7,405 bases of DNA. Origin: Ignavibacteria bacterium (GTDB lineage Bacteria; Bacteroidota; Ignavibacteria; Ignavibacteriales; Melioribacteraceae). The DNA lies in contig DAIEQT010000185.1 of the NCBI GenBank assembly GCA_027347545.1, positions 1-7,405 of the forward strand, given 5' to 3'. The notes under the pieces are model-generated. The model did not search any database and had not been told where the DNA came from. It saw nothing but the letters and a program-made list of their open reading frames with translations. Positions 6,737 to 7,405 of the stretch are shown here, in pieces. Every line of letters starts with the position of its first letter. Position 1 is the stretch's first letter. The translations under genes and the position numbers were made by a program.

Positions 6737-7405
6737 TCATCTTCAAGCAATTTTCCACTTTTCGAATATCCAATTGATTGGAAAGATAACGACGCAAGAA
6801 CAAAAACTATTTCCGAATATTCTCAATACTTATCCGGCAAAAAAATATTTCTCGATCCCGGTCACGGTGGAGAAGATAGACGCAATACAAACAAAGGCGG
6901 TAACGTTATAGAAGCTGATGTGAATTTGCGTGTGGGACTGTATCTAAAAAAATATTTAGAACAAGCCGGTGCTACTGTATTCATTTCCCGCGACAAAGAT
7001 GCAACCGTACAATTAGCTTACCGCTCTGAACTAGCAAACAATAGTGGAGCGGATTTGTTTATAAGCATTCATCACAATGCGCCGGGAAAAACCGAGGACG
7101 ATTACACTAACTATACTTCCGTTTATTATCACGCAAAAGATTTTAATTATGAATACGAGCCTTGCAATCAAGATATGGCGCGTTATATCGAGCGAGATCT
7201 TTCTTATGTAATGGGGAATCCGGTTGGGCTTGGTTCTTTCGACGGAACTTACTCTGATTATAATATTTATCCGGGTGAAGGATTTTCCGTTCTACGCAAA
7301 ACAAAAATTCCAGCAGTATTAATTGAAGGTGGATTTCACACAAGCCGGCTTGAGGAAATGCGGTTGAACATTGAAGACTTCAATCAGATTCAAGCATGGG
7401 GAATT
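6671..7405 (+). CDS. N-acetylmuramoyl-L-alanine amidase (Amidase_3), lipoprotein, 3' partial
   Basis: Zinc peptidoglycan hydrolase that cleaves the bond between N-acetylmuramic acid and L-alanine, acting in the periplasm during cell-wall remodelling or daughter-cell separation. The 245 visible codons begin with a lipoprotein signal: basic start MRKINLIK, a short hydrophobic stretch, and lipobox L19-A20-G21-C22. The amidase domain starts near residue 57. It shows DPGHGG (His65, zinc), Glu81 in the EADVNL segment (zinc), SIHHNA (His134, zinc) and AVLIEGGF with Glu219 as the catalytic glutamate. All four key residues are present. About 85 residues separate His134 and Glu219, somewhat longer than the compact amidases I know, with a Gly/Tyr-rich segment at 186-204. 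The gene overlaps the helicase gene by 19 bases, has its own ribosome binding site, and is cut by the right edge with the core domain nearly complete. Ser at +2 after Cys22 does not suggest inner-membrane retention by the E. coli rule. Confidence 0.93.
   Translation, partial: MRKINLIKISAQFMLLLILAGCSSSSNFPLFEYPIDWKDNDARTKTISEYSQYLSGKKIFLDPGHGGEDRRNTNKGGNVIEADVNLRVGLYLKKYLEQAGATVFISRDKDATVQLAYRSELANNSGADLFISIHHNAPGKTEDDYTNYTSVYYHAKDFNYEYEPCNQDMARYIERDLSYVMGNPVGLGSFDGTYSDYNIYPGEGFSVLRKTKIPAVLIEGGFHTSRLEEMRLNIEDFNQIQAWGI

Noticed and set aside
6726..6911. Plus-strand open frame of 61 codons overlapping the amidase
   Set aside because: The amidase frame in the same bases encodes the lipobox and the zinc-binding DPGHGG motif. 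The alternative frame has no supporting feature.

Overview
The window is a densely coding stretch with all genes on the plus strand. It holds three consecutive, overlapping genes: (i) a large multi-membrane-spanning sensor histidine kinase whose 5' end lies off the left edge (1-3171), (ii) a complete AddA/RecB-like UvrD-family helicase-nuclease of 1173 residues (3168-6689), and (iii) the first 245 codons of an N-acetylmuramoyl-L-alanine amidase lipoprotein that runs off the right edge (6671-7405). There is no intergenic space. I found no RNA genes, CRISPR array, insertion sequence, attachment site or terminator, and no gene on the minus strand.

Organism: the DNA is AT-rich by eye. The kinase has the NtrY-type H-box seen in many didermic bacteria, the amidase is a lipoprotein, and gene overlap is heavy. 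Together with the style of the helicase-nuclease, this suggests a member of the Bacteroidota/Chlorobiota/Ignavibacteriota group, with Ignavibacteria my best guess. This rests on general resemblance, not a search, and is only moderately reliable.

Layout: the kinase stop and the helicase start share the four bases ATGA (3168-3171). The helicase start has no visible Shine-Dalgarno sequence, so translational coupling is likely. The amidase ATG (6671) lies inside the last codons of the helicase gene, overlaps it by 19 bases, and has an AAGGAG box (6661-6666) inside the helicase reading frame. The three genes are therefore probably co-transcribed from a promoter left of the window.

Functions: the kinase should sense an envelope or extracytoplasmic signal and phosphorylate an unidentified response regulator. 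The helicase-nuclease should process DNA double-strand ends and carries a four-cysteine iron-sulfur signature in its nuclease domain. The amidase should cut the peptide stem from peptidoglycan in the periplasm. The three roles have no obvious biochemical link, so the order may be a housekeeping gene string rather than a dedicated system. The most notable points are the unusual kinase architecture, the single-chain helicase with an AddB/Cas4-like Fe-S nuclease, and the amidase start codon embedded in the codon of the last Fe-S cysteine.
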